Source: Planctomycetota bacterium (GTDB taxonomy: Bacteria > Planctomycetota > Uabimicrobiia > Uabimicrobiales > Uabimicrobiaceae). Taken from it: a DNA stretch of 64,000 nucleotides. This document shows positions 17,940-26,051 of the stretch, piece by piece. The first letter of the stretch is position 1. Each line of letters begins with the position of its first letter. The stretch lies in contig JAJDCR010000007.1 of NCBI GenBank assembly GCA_029260735.1, positions 108,147 to 172,146 of the forward strand. Direction: 5' to 3'. The position numbers and the translations under genes were made by a program. The notes under the pieces were generated by a model. The model ran no database searches and was not told the DNA's origin. It saw only the letters and a list, made by a program, of their open reading frames with translations.

Positions 17940-19625
17940 TTAATGATTGTTTTCTAAGAACTGCCTATTTTCAGAAGGAAGATCATTAGAGGGGATTTCT
18001 GCTGCTATAATTACAGGATAGTTTGTTATCGTTTCAGCCTTTTGAAGAGCTTCTATGAAGGTCTTCTTGGATTTTACTCTAAATCCGTCCCCCCCATTGA
18101 AAATAATAGGAAACTCTTCATATTTCCAACGATGGAGTAGATTAAATTTTATAGGAACCTGGTTTGGCTTGAGAAAGTAAGAGCCGTCGAGTAAAAATTG
18201 TTCGATGGCATATAATCCATTATCTATAACTACAATAATTGCAGGGATCTGGTACTTTACCAAAGTAGAGAATGTTTGTGCAATCATTTGAAATCCCCCA
18301 TCACCAGTGATAATGAGAGGGCGTTTTTTGGATGCAAAGTAAGCCCCTATTGCTGCAGGAGTACCTTGACCAATAGAAAGCCATATAGGGTTGGCTAGAT
18401 ACATGTTCGTATGAGGCATTTCTAAGTCAGCGCCTGGATAGCTTGCTAAGCAAGTATCCACAACAACCATTAGGTTACTGGAGGATTTTTTTAGATAACT
18501 ATCTACACTATCAAAAATTTCTTCGTGTCCTAGTTTCTCTTCACTTTTTTCAAAAGAGCACATCTTGATTAGCAAATCACGCTTTTCTCGATATATTGTT
18601 TTCTTGAGAGGTTTATTAGTGGAAATACTTATCTCTGATAATCTTTCTATGAATGAGCACAGTGAAATATCCGGAAACTTTTCTTTGCCTATTCTTGCTT
18701 TGCCATAAGAAACATCGATCATTTTGTTGTATTGCCTCTCAACCATAAATCGGTGGTCAATACCAAAAATGCTGCCTAAAGAAAATAGTAAATCTGCGTT
18801 TTCTACTCTATCCCGTACATCTTTTGGAGCAAGATCGCTATCATAAACGCCTATGAAAAGAGGGTGATGCTCTGATATGATTGATTTTGAAAGTAAAGTT
18901 GTGGCAAATGGGATCTGATTTTTTTCGATGAAATCAACGATTTGTTTTGTTTTTTGTAGTCTTGAAATTTCCGAGCCAACTAGTAAAACAGCATCTTTTT
19001 CTTCTTGTAACTGCTTTTTAATTTCTTTAAAAAGAAGATCAAGTTGACTTTCTGAACTTTTACATTCAAGACATAGAGGAGTTTCTACACTATTAATTTC
19101 TTCTAACCATTTGTTTTGAGGGATTTCAATATATACAGGACCGTATTCTCTCATCGCAGTTTCTAGTAAATCATCAATGTCTTTTTGAGCATTGGATAAA
19201 TCTTTAATGATTTTGGCACCTACAGTAATGTGCTTAAATACCTGGTAGTCTGTATGGAGCCTTCCTGTAGAGTGGGCAAAGAGCACATCCATGTCCCGTT
19301 CAATACGAAGGTCTTTTTCGGTAGGACCACCATTTAAAATAAGCATGGGAACTTTTTCGGTGAGAGCACTTGCAGTAGCATTTGCTAAGCTTAAAGTTCC
19401 TACTCCATAAGATACACAAACCACCCCTATATTGTTTTGTCTTCCGTATCCGTCAGCAATATAGCCAGCTTCTAATTCGTTTGCAGTTACTACATAGTCT
19501 ATGTTAGAGAGTTCTTCTACTTTATTAAAAAATGCTGCACATGATGTACCAGGAATTCCAAAAACATGATGACAGCCTAACTCTTTAAGTCTTTTGATGA
19601 TATGCTCTGCTATTGTTGTTTTCAT
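17940..19625 (-). CDS. ThDP-dependent 2-oxo-acid decarboxylase (indolepyruvate/phenylpyruvate/pyruvate type)
   Basis: This is a 561-residue protein with the three-domain ThDP fold. The N-terminus has HVFGIPGTS and the catalytic glutamate in ANELEAGYIADGYGR (E50). The C-terminal part has ITGDGGFQM ... VVIDNGLYAIEQ, the GDG-x(~26)-N ThDP/Mg site. The residues 113-130 region reads AHSTGRLHTDY rather than the paired HH of pyruvate decarboxylases, so the specificity may differ; an acetolactate-synthase-like or benzoylformate-decarboxylase-like reaction remains possible. Its ATG overlaps the stop of the amino-acid oxidase gene by 4 bases, suggesting that the 2-oxo acid made by the oxidase is its substrate. 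Confidence 0.85.
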   Translation of the reverse strand: MKTTIAEHIIKRLKELGCHHVFGIPGTSCAAFFNKVEELSNIDYVVTANELEAGYIADGYGRQNNIGVVCVSYGVGTLSLANATASALTEKVPMLILNGGPTEKDLRIERDMDVLFAHSTGRLHTDYQVFKHITVGAKIIKDLSNAQKDIDDLLETAMREYGPVYIEIPQNKWLEEINSVETPLCLECKSSESQLDLLFKEIKKQLQEEKDAVLLVGSEISRLQKTKQIVDFIEKNQIPFATTLLSKSIISEHHPLFIGVYDSDLAPKDVRDRVENADLLFSLGSIFGIDHRFMVERQYNKMIDVSYGKARIGKEKFPDISLCSFIERLSEISISTNKPLKKTIYREKRDLLIKMCSFEKSEEKLGHEEIFDSVDSYLKKSSSNLMVVVDTCLASYPGADLEMPHTNMYLANPIWLSIGQGTPAAIGAYFASKKRPLIITGDGGFQMIAQTFSTLVKYQIPAIIVVIDNGLYAIEQFLLDGSYFLKPNQVPIKFNLLHRWKYEEFPIIFNGGDGFRVKSKKTFIEALQKAETITNYPVIIAAEIPSNDLPSENRQFLENNH

Positions 19626-21157
19626 AGATCAAAACCCTCATTTTTGATGATAAACTCACAAGAATCGATAGCTGACTCCATGGCCCCTTGAATCCACGAA
19701 TGGGTTAAAGAGCAATGTTCTCCTGCCAATAAAAATTTACCTTCTGGTGACTTGAGATCTTGGTAAAGAGAGGTGTGCTCACCAGGATTAAAGAATGCAA
19801 ATGCTCCAGAACTCCATGGAAAGTTTGTCCAACTCCAAGGAATAATTTGATTAATTAATTCTTTATCAAAATTAGGATGAATTTTTAGAAGTTCTTTAAT
19901 AACATAATTTTTAAGTTCTTTGTGCGGAATGCTATCTATACGACGAGCATGTTGTCCCCAAGTATAAGAAGTTAAAAGAATTGCAGGTGAGTTAGAAATA
20001 TTTTTGTTTTTTTCTTTTGAGTTATCAGAAGGATACCAAGTATGACCTAAACCACCATCCCAAATCGTTCCACCTCCATATATTTTGTCTTCTAATTCCC
20101 AAAAACGTTTTCCGCAATGAGCGAGTATTTTGGTTGATGAATCGTAATTAACCCTGCGCATGGCCCTTATTTTTTGAGGGGATATGCAAGGAGTAAGATT
20201 TATTCTATTTAGCACACCAAGAGGAATTGTACAAATTAACCAATCTCCGCAAACGGATTGTATTTCACCTTCTTGATTTTTATAGTAAGCGACTATTTCT
20301 TTATTATCCTGTTCAATCTTGAAAACAGGTGCACTTGTTATGATTTCTCTTTCTAGTTTCTTCGCAAATGAGCTTGGAAGGAGATCCATTCCTCCTACAA
20401 TTTCATCAAAACCATTGATCCATACTTCTTCTTTTTCTTCTCTTAAATGCTCTGTTAATCCTGTAGACATATAAGTTTCAACACCATAAAAAGTAGTGAC
20501 GAACTCAATGGCTTCTTCAGACAATCCTGTCTGATGTAAAGCATTACTTAAGCTCAATTGATCTAGTTGTTTGAGTCTGTCAGTAGTGGGATCAATGCTA
20601 AATAAATCTTCTAACTCTTTCTCAGAAAGATTATTTAGCACTGATAAAACTGCTTTTGTCCACATGTCATCAGGTGTTAAATTTTGCTCTTCTTGAGTGA
20701 GATTAAAAAGAGGTCTTACTTTTTCAATATCTCTTTTTGCTCTTGTGAATCTTTTGTTGCGCACGTAGGCATAAGTGTCATTACTATCTTGAACGAATTT
20801 TCTAAGGTTAAGTCCAAATTCATTAATATATTGACGAGTAAGTAGGTGTCCTTTTGGAATTCTCATGGCACCTAATTCTCCGTACGTACCGTCGTTTTTA
20901 CGATAAGTACGAACTCTTCCACCCAGATGGTTACTTTGTGCCTCTAAAATGGTAACTTTAAAACCTAACTTTTTAAGTTCATAAGCAGAACATAGCCCAG
21001 AAATACCACCCCCTACAACTAGGACATGTTTGTCTTTAAATTTTTCACCTTTTGCAATCCGTAACTTGTTGAGCTTTTCTACATATTTATTGCCTTGCAA
21101 CGAAATGTTGGCTTTGATTTCTCTTTCTAGAAGGCTTTTTAGTCGATCGAATCTCAT
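19622..21157 (-). CDS. Flavin amine oxidase, L-amino-acid oxidase-like (VioA/tryptophan-monooxygenase group)
   Basis: This is a 511-residue protein with an FAD-binding VLVVGGGISGLCSAYEL near residue 45-61, ILEAQSNHLGGRVRTY (the GG doublet), and GELGAMRIP, a motif typical of L-amino-acid oxidases and tryptophan 2-monooxygenases. A C-terminal LLAGEHCSLTHSWIQGAMES closes the FAD site. It would oxidise an L-amino acid to the imino or 2-oxo acid with release of H2O2. There is no signal peptide. It is the first gene of a coupled run (oxidase, ThDP decarboxylase, PLP decarboxylase, unknown). A VioB-type ferritin domain 9 kb downstream uses imines in known pathways, so a biosynthetic role is plausible. 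Confidence 0.87.
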   Translation of the reverse strand: MRFDRLKSLLEREIKANISLQGNKYVEKLNKLRIAKGEKFKDKHVLVVGGGISGLCSAYELKKLGFKVTILEAQSNHLGGRVRTYRKNDGTYGELGAMRIPKGHLLTRQYINEFGLNLRKFVQDSNDTYAYVRNKRFTRAKRDIEKVRPLFNLTQEEQNLTPDDMWTKAVLSVLNNLSEKELEDLFSIDPTTDRLKQLDQLSLSNALHQTGLSEEAIEFVTTFYGVETYMSTGLTEHLREEKEEVWINGFDEIVGGMDLLPSSFAKKLEREIITSAPVFKIEQDNKEIVAYYKNQEGEIQSVCGDWLICTIPLGVLNRINLTPCISPQKIRAMRRVNYDSSTKILAHCGKRFWELEDKIYGGGTIWDGGLGHTWYPSDNSKEKNKNISNSPAILLTSYTWGQHARRIDSIPHKELKNYVIKELLKIHPNFDKELINQIIPWSWTNFPWSSGAFAFFNPGEHTSLYQDLKSPEGKFLLAGEHCSLTHSWIQGAMESAIDSCEFIIKNEGFDL

Positions 21158-21332
21158 TGAAAGTAATCCTTAGACAAGTTGTTTATAAATAGTTTTCGAA
21201 AAATGATTTTGAACACTATTTATGAATTTTTGTTAATTTTATTCAAGAAGCGTGAAAAACCATACTTTGAGAAAACTGTATTAATCTGGGGTGCTCGATT
21301 AATCGAACAGCCTAGGTTATGTAAAATCTGTT

Positions 21333-23315
21333 TTATTTTTTAATTTGCTTTTCTAGGAACTGGACTTCCTCTCTTATTTGACTAGGGACATAACTGTTTT
21401 TATACAGACCATTGATAATTTTAATTATATTTTGAGCTTTGTCGGCTTGTTTTTCCGACAAATAAAAGCTAGCAGTTTTCCGTAGAGCTCTTGTCGCCCG
21501 CATTACACAAAATCCAGTATCTATTGATACTTGATCTTTCTTCATGCAGGCTTGAAGTGCTTCATTTAGTTCTTTTGCTGTATCTGTTTTATTTTCAGAG
21601 TATACTTTACCTGTAACAACACTTTTAAAGTCTCTTGTTTCGCGTAAAGCATTAACCACTCTTATTTGCTTTTCTATCTTACTTCCTTTTAGTTGATTAG
21701 TCATATTAGCAAGCATATCGCGGGTAGAAGTCATAGAATCGCATCTTGAACCTTCTACTCCAAAGTATGTACCAGTGTTTGCAGTAAAAAAATCTGCTGC
21801 TAACCTGTCAGCTTCAGGAGTAGGACGAAGGATACGTACCTTTTGAATATTTGATACTAGGTGATAGCCTTCTGGAGATTTATAAGTTGCTTGCACTTCA
21901 TAAGTTCCTGGTTCATCGAATAGCCAACTACGAGAACCAAATGAAGGGGTGATTTCTTGATACTTAGTTTGTTGCGGTTCTAAAATGGAAAATTCTTCTT
22001 TTACACAAACTTGATAGAAATTTCGGTAGACCTTCGGAAAAGAATCGTATGGTCTACGTACTAGTAAATCAATTGTTCCTGTTGATAAATGCAAGTTTGT
22101 ATGAACTTTGGTTGGTTTTTCGCCTTGATTGCTTAGAAAAACGCTTCCTTCTAGTTGTTGTAGAAATTCTAGGTGTTTGGGAGTGGAGAGTTCCAGTGAT
22201 ATACCGTTATAAGATGTAGGGCGTTCAAAATTTCTCTCTTCTAAATGACCGTGTCCGCCAAACTGTGTTCCTCCCATCGCTATTTCTTTATAGTCATGAT
22301 GACGTATATGAAAGAGTTCTTGTTGATCAAAATGAAAGTTGAATTTAGACCAAAATTGATCTGTTCCATCCCATCCAGAAGGTTTAGAGTTACCGAACGG
22401 ATATAATTGTGGGTAATTCATCCAGCTAAGCGAATCTGGTTTGGGTAAGACACCATGTGTTTGAAAAAAACCTTTCTGAAAAGAATGTAAGAGGTTAAAT
22501 GCATGTCCTAGCTCGTGAATTATAGTATAAAGATACTCTCGGTTTCGCTCTGAACCACTTGCGTTTGCAATAGATGGATGATTATAAAAAACAGCTGCTC
22601 CTTGGCGTGGAAAATCGTCGTCATCAAACATGATTCCCAAAACCCCTGGTTTTACATAGAGGTTTGCGAGAAATAAGTAAAGGTGCCATTGAGGAGAATC
22701 TTTATGTTTTGAAAAATTATTTACCATCGCTGAATGAAGTTCTTCGTCACTCCATCGTTTGTCACTTCCTGCTCCAGAAATACTAATATCGTCATCGTTT
22801 TGGCTAACAACAAGTTCCACTCCAGCATCTCCATAAACAGACTCCATTGTCATTGCATCAGAAGGAGACCCCGTAGGTAAAGTGGGCTTAGAAAATGGTT
22901 GTGGAAGAGGAATATTTGTTAATCTATCTACTTCGAGCTCTACCTTTCTGAAAAAATTAGAAGTTTTTTCTAACTGGATTTTTAGTTCGTATAGCGAAGG
23001 ACCCATTCTAAAGTTGTATCTGGCTGTTAAATCACCGGTATTTGGTATGTCTAAATCTAGACGAGCCTGGGTTATCTTGTTGTCAAAAACTTTTAATGGA
23101 CACCTTAGAGTATGGCTACTGTCTTCATTCACAACGGCTGTTGATACAAAGGAGTGAGCAAATTTATCCTCAGGGGTACTAAGGACGAATACATCTCCAC
23201 TGATAACATTGAGAGAGTTGTTTTCTCCTAGATCTATTCTCAAAGTTAAAGATATATTTACATCTTCGTTCTTTCCTTTGTATTCTCCAGGTAGATTAAT
23301 TCTTTGGATTGCCAT
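21333..23315 (-). CDS. Large metzincin-like metalloprotease domain protein
   Basis: This is a 660-residue protein with H267-E-L-G-H271-A-F-N-L-L-H277, a HExxHxxxxxH zinc site with Asn where most metzincins have Gly, and a probable Met-turn in SWMNYP (M299), about 22 residues later. This spacing supports a working zinc protease. The first 150 residues and the region 370-500 look like beta-sandwich modules (EPGTYEVQATY is Ig-like). The last 150 residues are helical. There is no N-terminal signal peptide, so secretion, if any, uses another route. It ends 175 bases before the amino-acid oxidase gene. It could process a co-encoded protein or be a separate secreted factor; the partner is unknown. 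Confidence 0.72.
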   Translation of the reverse strand: MAIQRINLPGEYKGKNEDVNISLTLRIDLGENNSLNVISGDVFVLSTPEDKFAHSFVSTAVVNEDSSHTLRCPLKVFDNKITQARLDLDIPNTGDLTARYNFRMGPSLYELKIQLEKTSNFFRKVELEVDRLTNIPLPQPFSKPTLPTGSPSDAMTMESVYGDAGVELVVSQNDDDISISGAGSDKRWSDEELHSAMVNNFSKHKDSPQWHLYLFLANLYVKPGVLGIMFDDDDFPRQGAAVFYNHPSIANASGSERNREYLYTIIHELGHAFNLLHSFQKGFFQTHGVLPKPDSLSWMNYPQLYPFGNSKPSGWDGTDQFWSKFNFHFDQQELFHIRHHDYKEIAMGGTQFGGHGHLEERNFERPTSYNGISLELSTPKHLEFLQQLEGSVFLSNQGEKPTKVHTNLHLSTGTIDLLVRRPYDSFPKVYRNFYQVCVKEEFSILEPQQTKYQEITPSFGSRSWLFDEPGTYEVQATYKSPEGYHLVSNIQKVRILRPTPEADRLAADFFTANTGTYFGVEGSRCDSMTSTRDMLANMTNQLKGSKIEKQIRVVNALRETRDFKSVVTGKVYSENKTDTAKELNEALQACMKKDQVSIDTGFCVMRATRALRKTASFYLSEKQADKAQNIIKIINGLYKNSYVPSQIREEVQFLEKQIKK

Positions 23316-23335
23316 GTTTTTCCTTTCTTCCTATA

Positions 23336-24946
23336 CTATTTTAAAAATCTTATCTTATTGCCATCTAACAAAATATTTTTCTTCTCAAGTTCCTCTTTTA
23401 TTTTATCGAGTAGCAAAAAAGCAAAATTATGATTTTGTAAAAAATCTTTTAGATCGTTTTCATCTGTGTGCGCGAGGTAATCTAAAAATTCTGTTTCTAA
23501 TTCAGAAACTTCAAACTCTGTTTTTTCATTGTGTGATTCTGTGTAAAATTTTTGAATTTTAGTCGGAAGATCGATTAGATACATTTTTTCCTTAGACAAA
23601 GTTTCTTGGATGGAAAAAAATATATTTTCTTTTCCTAATATAACAAAGTAATCTATCTGTTGCTTAGGAATCCAATACAGAAATTTTGTGTTTGATACAT
23701 ACACAAGTAAGTCTTCAGCACTTTGTTTTATTAGCCAAACTTTCCTTTTTTTGTTTTTGCTTGTGCCATAAAGTTCTGTTTGTATTTGTTGGCCGGAAGA
23801 ACCAAATTTTAATTTAATTCTTGGGTATTCGGTGTTGTAAAGATGTTTACCATACTTTAGAGGGAAAAATATAAGCATTAGTATGAAAAAAAGTGCTAAA
23901 AATAATGTTGATATTTTGTTATAGAGTTGCTTTGGATTCTGTTTTTCTTGATAAACGCTCACACCTAATTTTTTTGAATGATATTCAATAGCATTTTTTG
24001 TAACAATTATTACAAAAAGTAGTATTACAGAAAACGTTAGTAGTAAATAGTAACCTTCTTTGTAACTTTCTATCTGCTTTTCCATATTGGTTTTATTACT
24101 TATGTGTTCCATAGAGTTTTTATTAATATCTGAAAAAAGTAAATCAACTTCTTCTCCAGGAATAACATAACCTAAAGAAAAAATTAGTGTAGCAATGCAC
24201 AAAAATAATAACCCCAAACGAAATCTATAGTGATATAAAAATTCTAATTTACTCTCTTTTTTGCTTTTTGCGGATTTTTTAATATAGTTAGGATATATCT
24301 TCTCAAGATAAAGTCGATTAATCCATTCCCCCTCTTGTTTGGAAAATTTTCTGTTTTTTAGAAAGTCTGAGTCTTTTTTCTTTAGTTTTATTCCTGAAGT
24401 ATTTTCACTGAGCAATGATTCTTCTTTTAATATTTTGTTTAGTTCAGGAAGTATAAGTTTTGAATCTTTATCTTCTTGACTTTTTTTGTCATAGAATTCT
24501 TGAGCTTCAGGGGTCTTTATCAATATTTTGAATATGGGATGTTCTGATGTCTTTATTTCATTTAACCATCCAGCTAAATCGGAGAAGCAATCTTCCGTTA
24601 ATTCAGAAGAATCTTTTCTATAATCTAGTTTTTTAGCACTGTTTGCTTCGATAAACTTACAAAAAAGCCATAGGACAAAAGGAATAAAAGTGAATAGTAG
24701 AAAAACGTAAAAAGATCCAAGTAGGAACCTGAAAGAATTTAGAAAAAAGAGGGCTCCTACATAGAGATATTCTGTCACATTGAAGTGTAGCCAAAAATCT
24801 GATAAACCCAACATTTGATAATGTGAATGTACAACAAGAAAGCCAGTTGAAGAAAAGAGAATAGATATTGCACCTACAATTCCTGTTATTATAGCAGCAA
24901 AATTGACAATTTTTTGTAACCAAGAAGACGGTGTTTCATTTTTCAT
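23336..24946 (-). CDS. Multi-pass membrane protein of unknown function
   Basis: This is a 536-residue protein that I cannot assign. Hydrophobic segments are seen at about 12-32, 55-75, 80-92, 238-256, 300-322 and 350-370. A Lys/Glu-rich soluble loop lies between 100 and 235. A C-terminal soluble domain of about 160 residues follows the last TM. The stop is 20 bases upstream of the metzincin start, and the start is directly adjacent to the stop of the preceding small secreted protein, so the three are probably one transcription unit. Confidence 0.6.
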   Translation of the reverse strand: MKNETPSSWLQKIVNFAAIITGIVGAISILFSSTGFLVVHSHYQMLGLSDFWLHFNVTEYLYVGALFFLNSFRFLLGSFYVFLLFTFIPFVLWLFCKFIEANSAKKLDYRKDSSELTEDCFSDLAGWLNEIKTSEHPIFKILIKTPEAQEFYDKKSQEDKDSKLILPELNKILKEESLLSENTSGIKLKKKDSDFLKNRKFSKQEGEWINRLYLEKIYPNYIKKSAKSKKESKLEFLYHYRFRLGLLFLCIATLIFSLGYVIPGEEVDLLFSDINKNSMEHISNKTNMEKQIESYKEGYYLLLTFSVILLFVIIVTKNAIEYHSKKLGVSVYQEKQNPKQLYNKISTLFLALFFILMLIFFPLKYGKHLYNTEYPRIKLKFGSSGQQIQTELYGTSKNKKRKVWLIKQSAEDLLVYVSNTKFLYWIPKQQIDYFVILGKENIFFSIQETLSKEKMYLIDLPTKIQKFYTESHNEKTEFEVSELETEFLDYLAHTDENDLKDFLQNHNFAFLLLDKIKEELEKKNILLDGNKIRFLK

Positions 24947-25378
24947 TTATTTTCCTTCCATGTTTTGTTTGGGTTTCCATAAAAGATCGAAAAAACTACT
25001 GGACTTTGGATATTGATAGGTAATTGTTTCGTAATTTTTTATTTTTTTTGCACTAATTTCGGCGCCAGTAAGGTCTTCTTTTTTTTTGCAGATAAAAATA
25101 TCTTGCACAGAGAGTACCAATCGGTACTCTCCAGGAGAGTTGAATGGCCACGATTTTTTAATACCACTAGAACCTTTTTCACACTTTTCTGTATCAATTA
25201 CTTTAAAAACTCTTTTTTCTTTTTGCTCCCAAGACAAAGACAAAGTGGTTTTTTTTTGCTGAGAAATCAAAACTTGAACTTCTTTTTCTTTTTGTATTAC
25301 AATAACTGTATTTTCTCCAAATGTACTGTTTGAACACGGAAGTAGAAGTAGGAAAATGAAAAAAATAAGAACTTTCAT
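24947..25378 (-). CDS. Small exported protein, possible lipoprotein
   Basis: This is a 143-residue protein beginning MKVLIFFIFLLLLPCSNSTF, a clear signal peptide; LLLPC could serve as a lipobox with acylated Cys15, though Pro before Cys is unusual. The mature part is polar and rich in Lys and Glu with four further cysteines, three of them in a 40-residue span (EKCEKGSS ... DIFICKKKED), so disulfides are possible. No family is recognised. It ends one base before the start of the multi-pass membrane protein gene, suggesting a membrane-associated pair. Confidence 0.6.
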   Translation of the reverse strand: MKVLIFFIFLLLLPCSNSTFGENTVIVIQKEKEVQVLISQQKKTTLSLSWEQKEKRVFKVIDTEKCEKGSSGIKKSWPFNSPGEYRLVLSVQDIFICKKKEDLTGAEISAKKIKNYETITYQYPKSSSFFDLLWKPKQNMEGK

Positions 25379-26051
25379 ATGTTTGATTACTCCTGTTTCT
25401 TTATTGTAGTTTTGATCTCAAGTTGTTAATTTGTCAATAGATGGTTTTTTGCAACTTTTAGTATATTACGTTTTCTTCTTAAAATATGTTTGTGTTTATT
25501 GTTTTGTTTAATTTGTGGAGTTGTGTGGTCGTTTTTGCTTTCGTCTTAATGTTTTATTGACGAAGATCAATAATTTTAAACCTTACTTTTTCTAGAAAAT
25601 CATCTGGGAAATTAGTTTCTTGTGGTTTCTTGTAAAATACAATCTTGAGGGAAAATGATCATTGAGACAAAGTTTGCAAGCCCCTTGTGTAACGAGTAAG
25701 GGGAATTAGTGTGAGGGCAAAGGAGGAATTGCCTAAAATTAAGTTCTTGTGCCACTACGTTAGCAATCCTAACTTCTTTTTTCGTTACTACACCATTCGT
25801 AACGAGTACTAAACGGAGTTAGAGGGAAATTCCGAATAGGTAGGAAATTATAGGTTGAATGTGTCTGTAAGTCTAGTAACCCTGGAAATATCGAGTCTTT
25901 GTTATTTGTTTGAATGTATAGGGCATTTCGAGGTAATTTTTGCATTTGCTCATAACTTTCTTTATCTGATAGACTGTAGCACTAGCAAAATACTGTTTTA
26001 GCATTTTAACAGCACTGTTTTTCTGGCTAGATCTGGATTAATAGCTATGAG
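25379..26051. other. Intergenic region without a recognisable gene
   Basis: These 673 bases are AT-rich and hold no convincing ORF. Small structures are present: CCCCTT 25681-25686 pairs with AAGGGG 25698-25703. The 10-mer GTAACGAGTA occurs at 25689-25698 and again at about 25798-25807. GTTAG/CTAAC at 25759-25773 is followed by a T-rich stretch on the plus strand, though no plus-strand gene feeds into it. The region probably contains the promoter for the 25378 gene and the end of the lipoxygenase-like transcript. No tRNA or known riboswitch was recognised. Confidence 0.5.
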
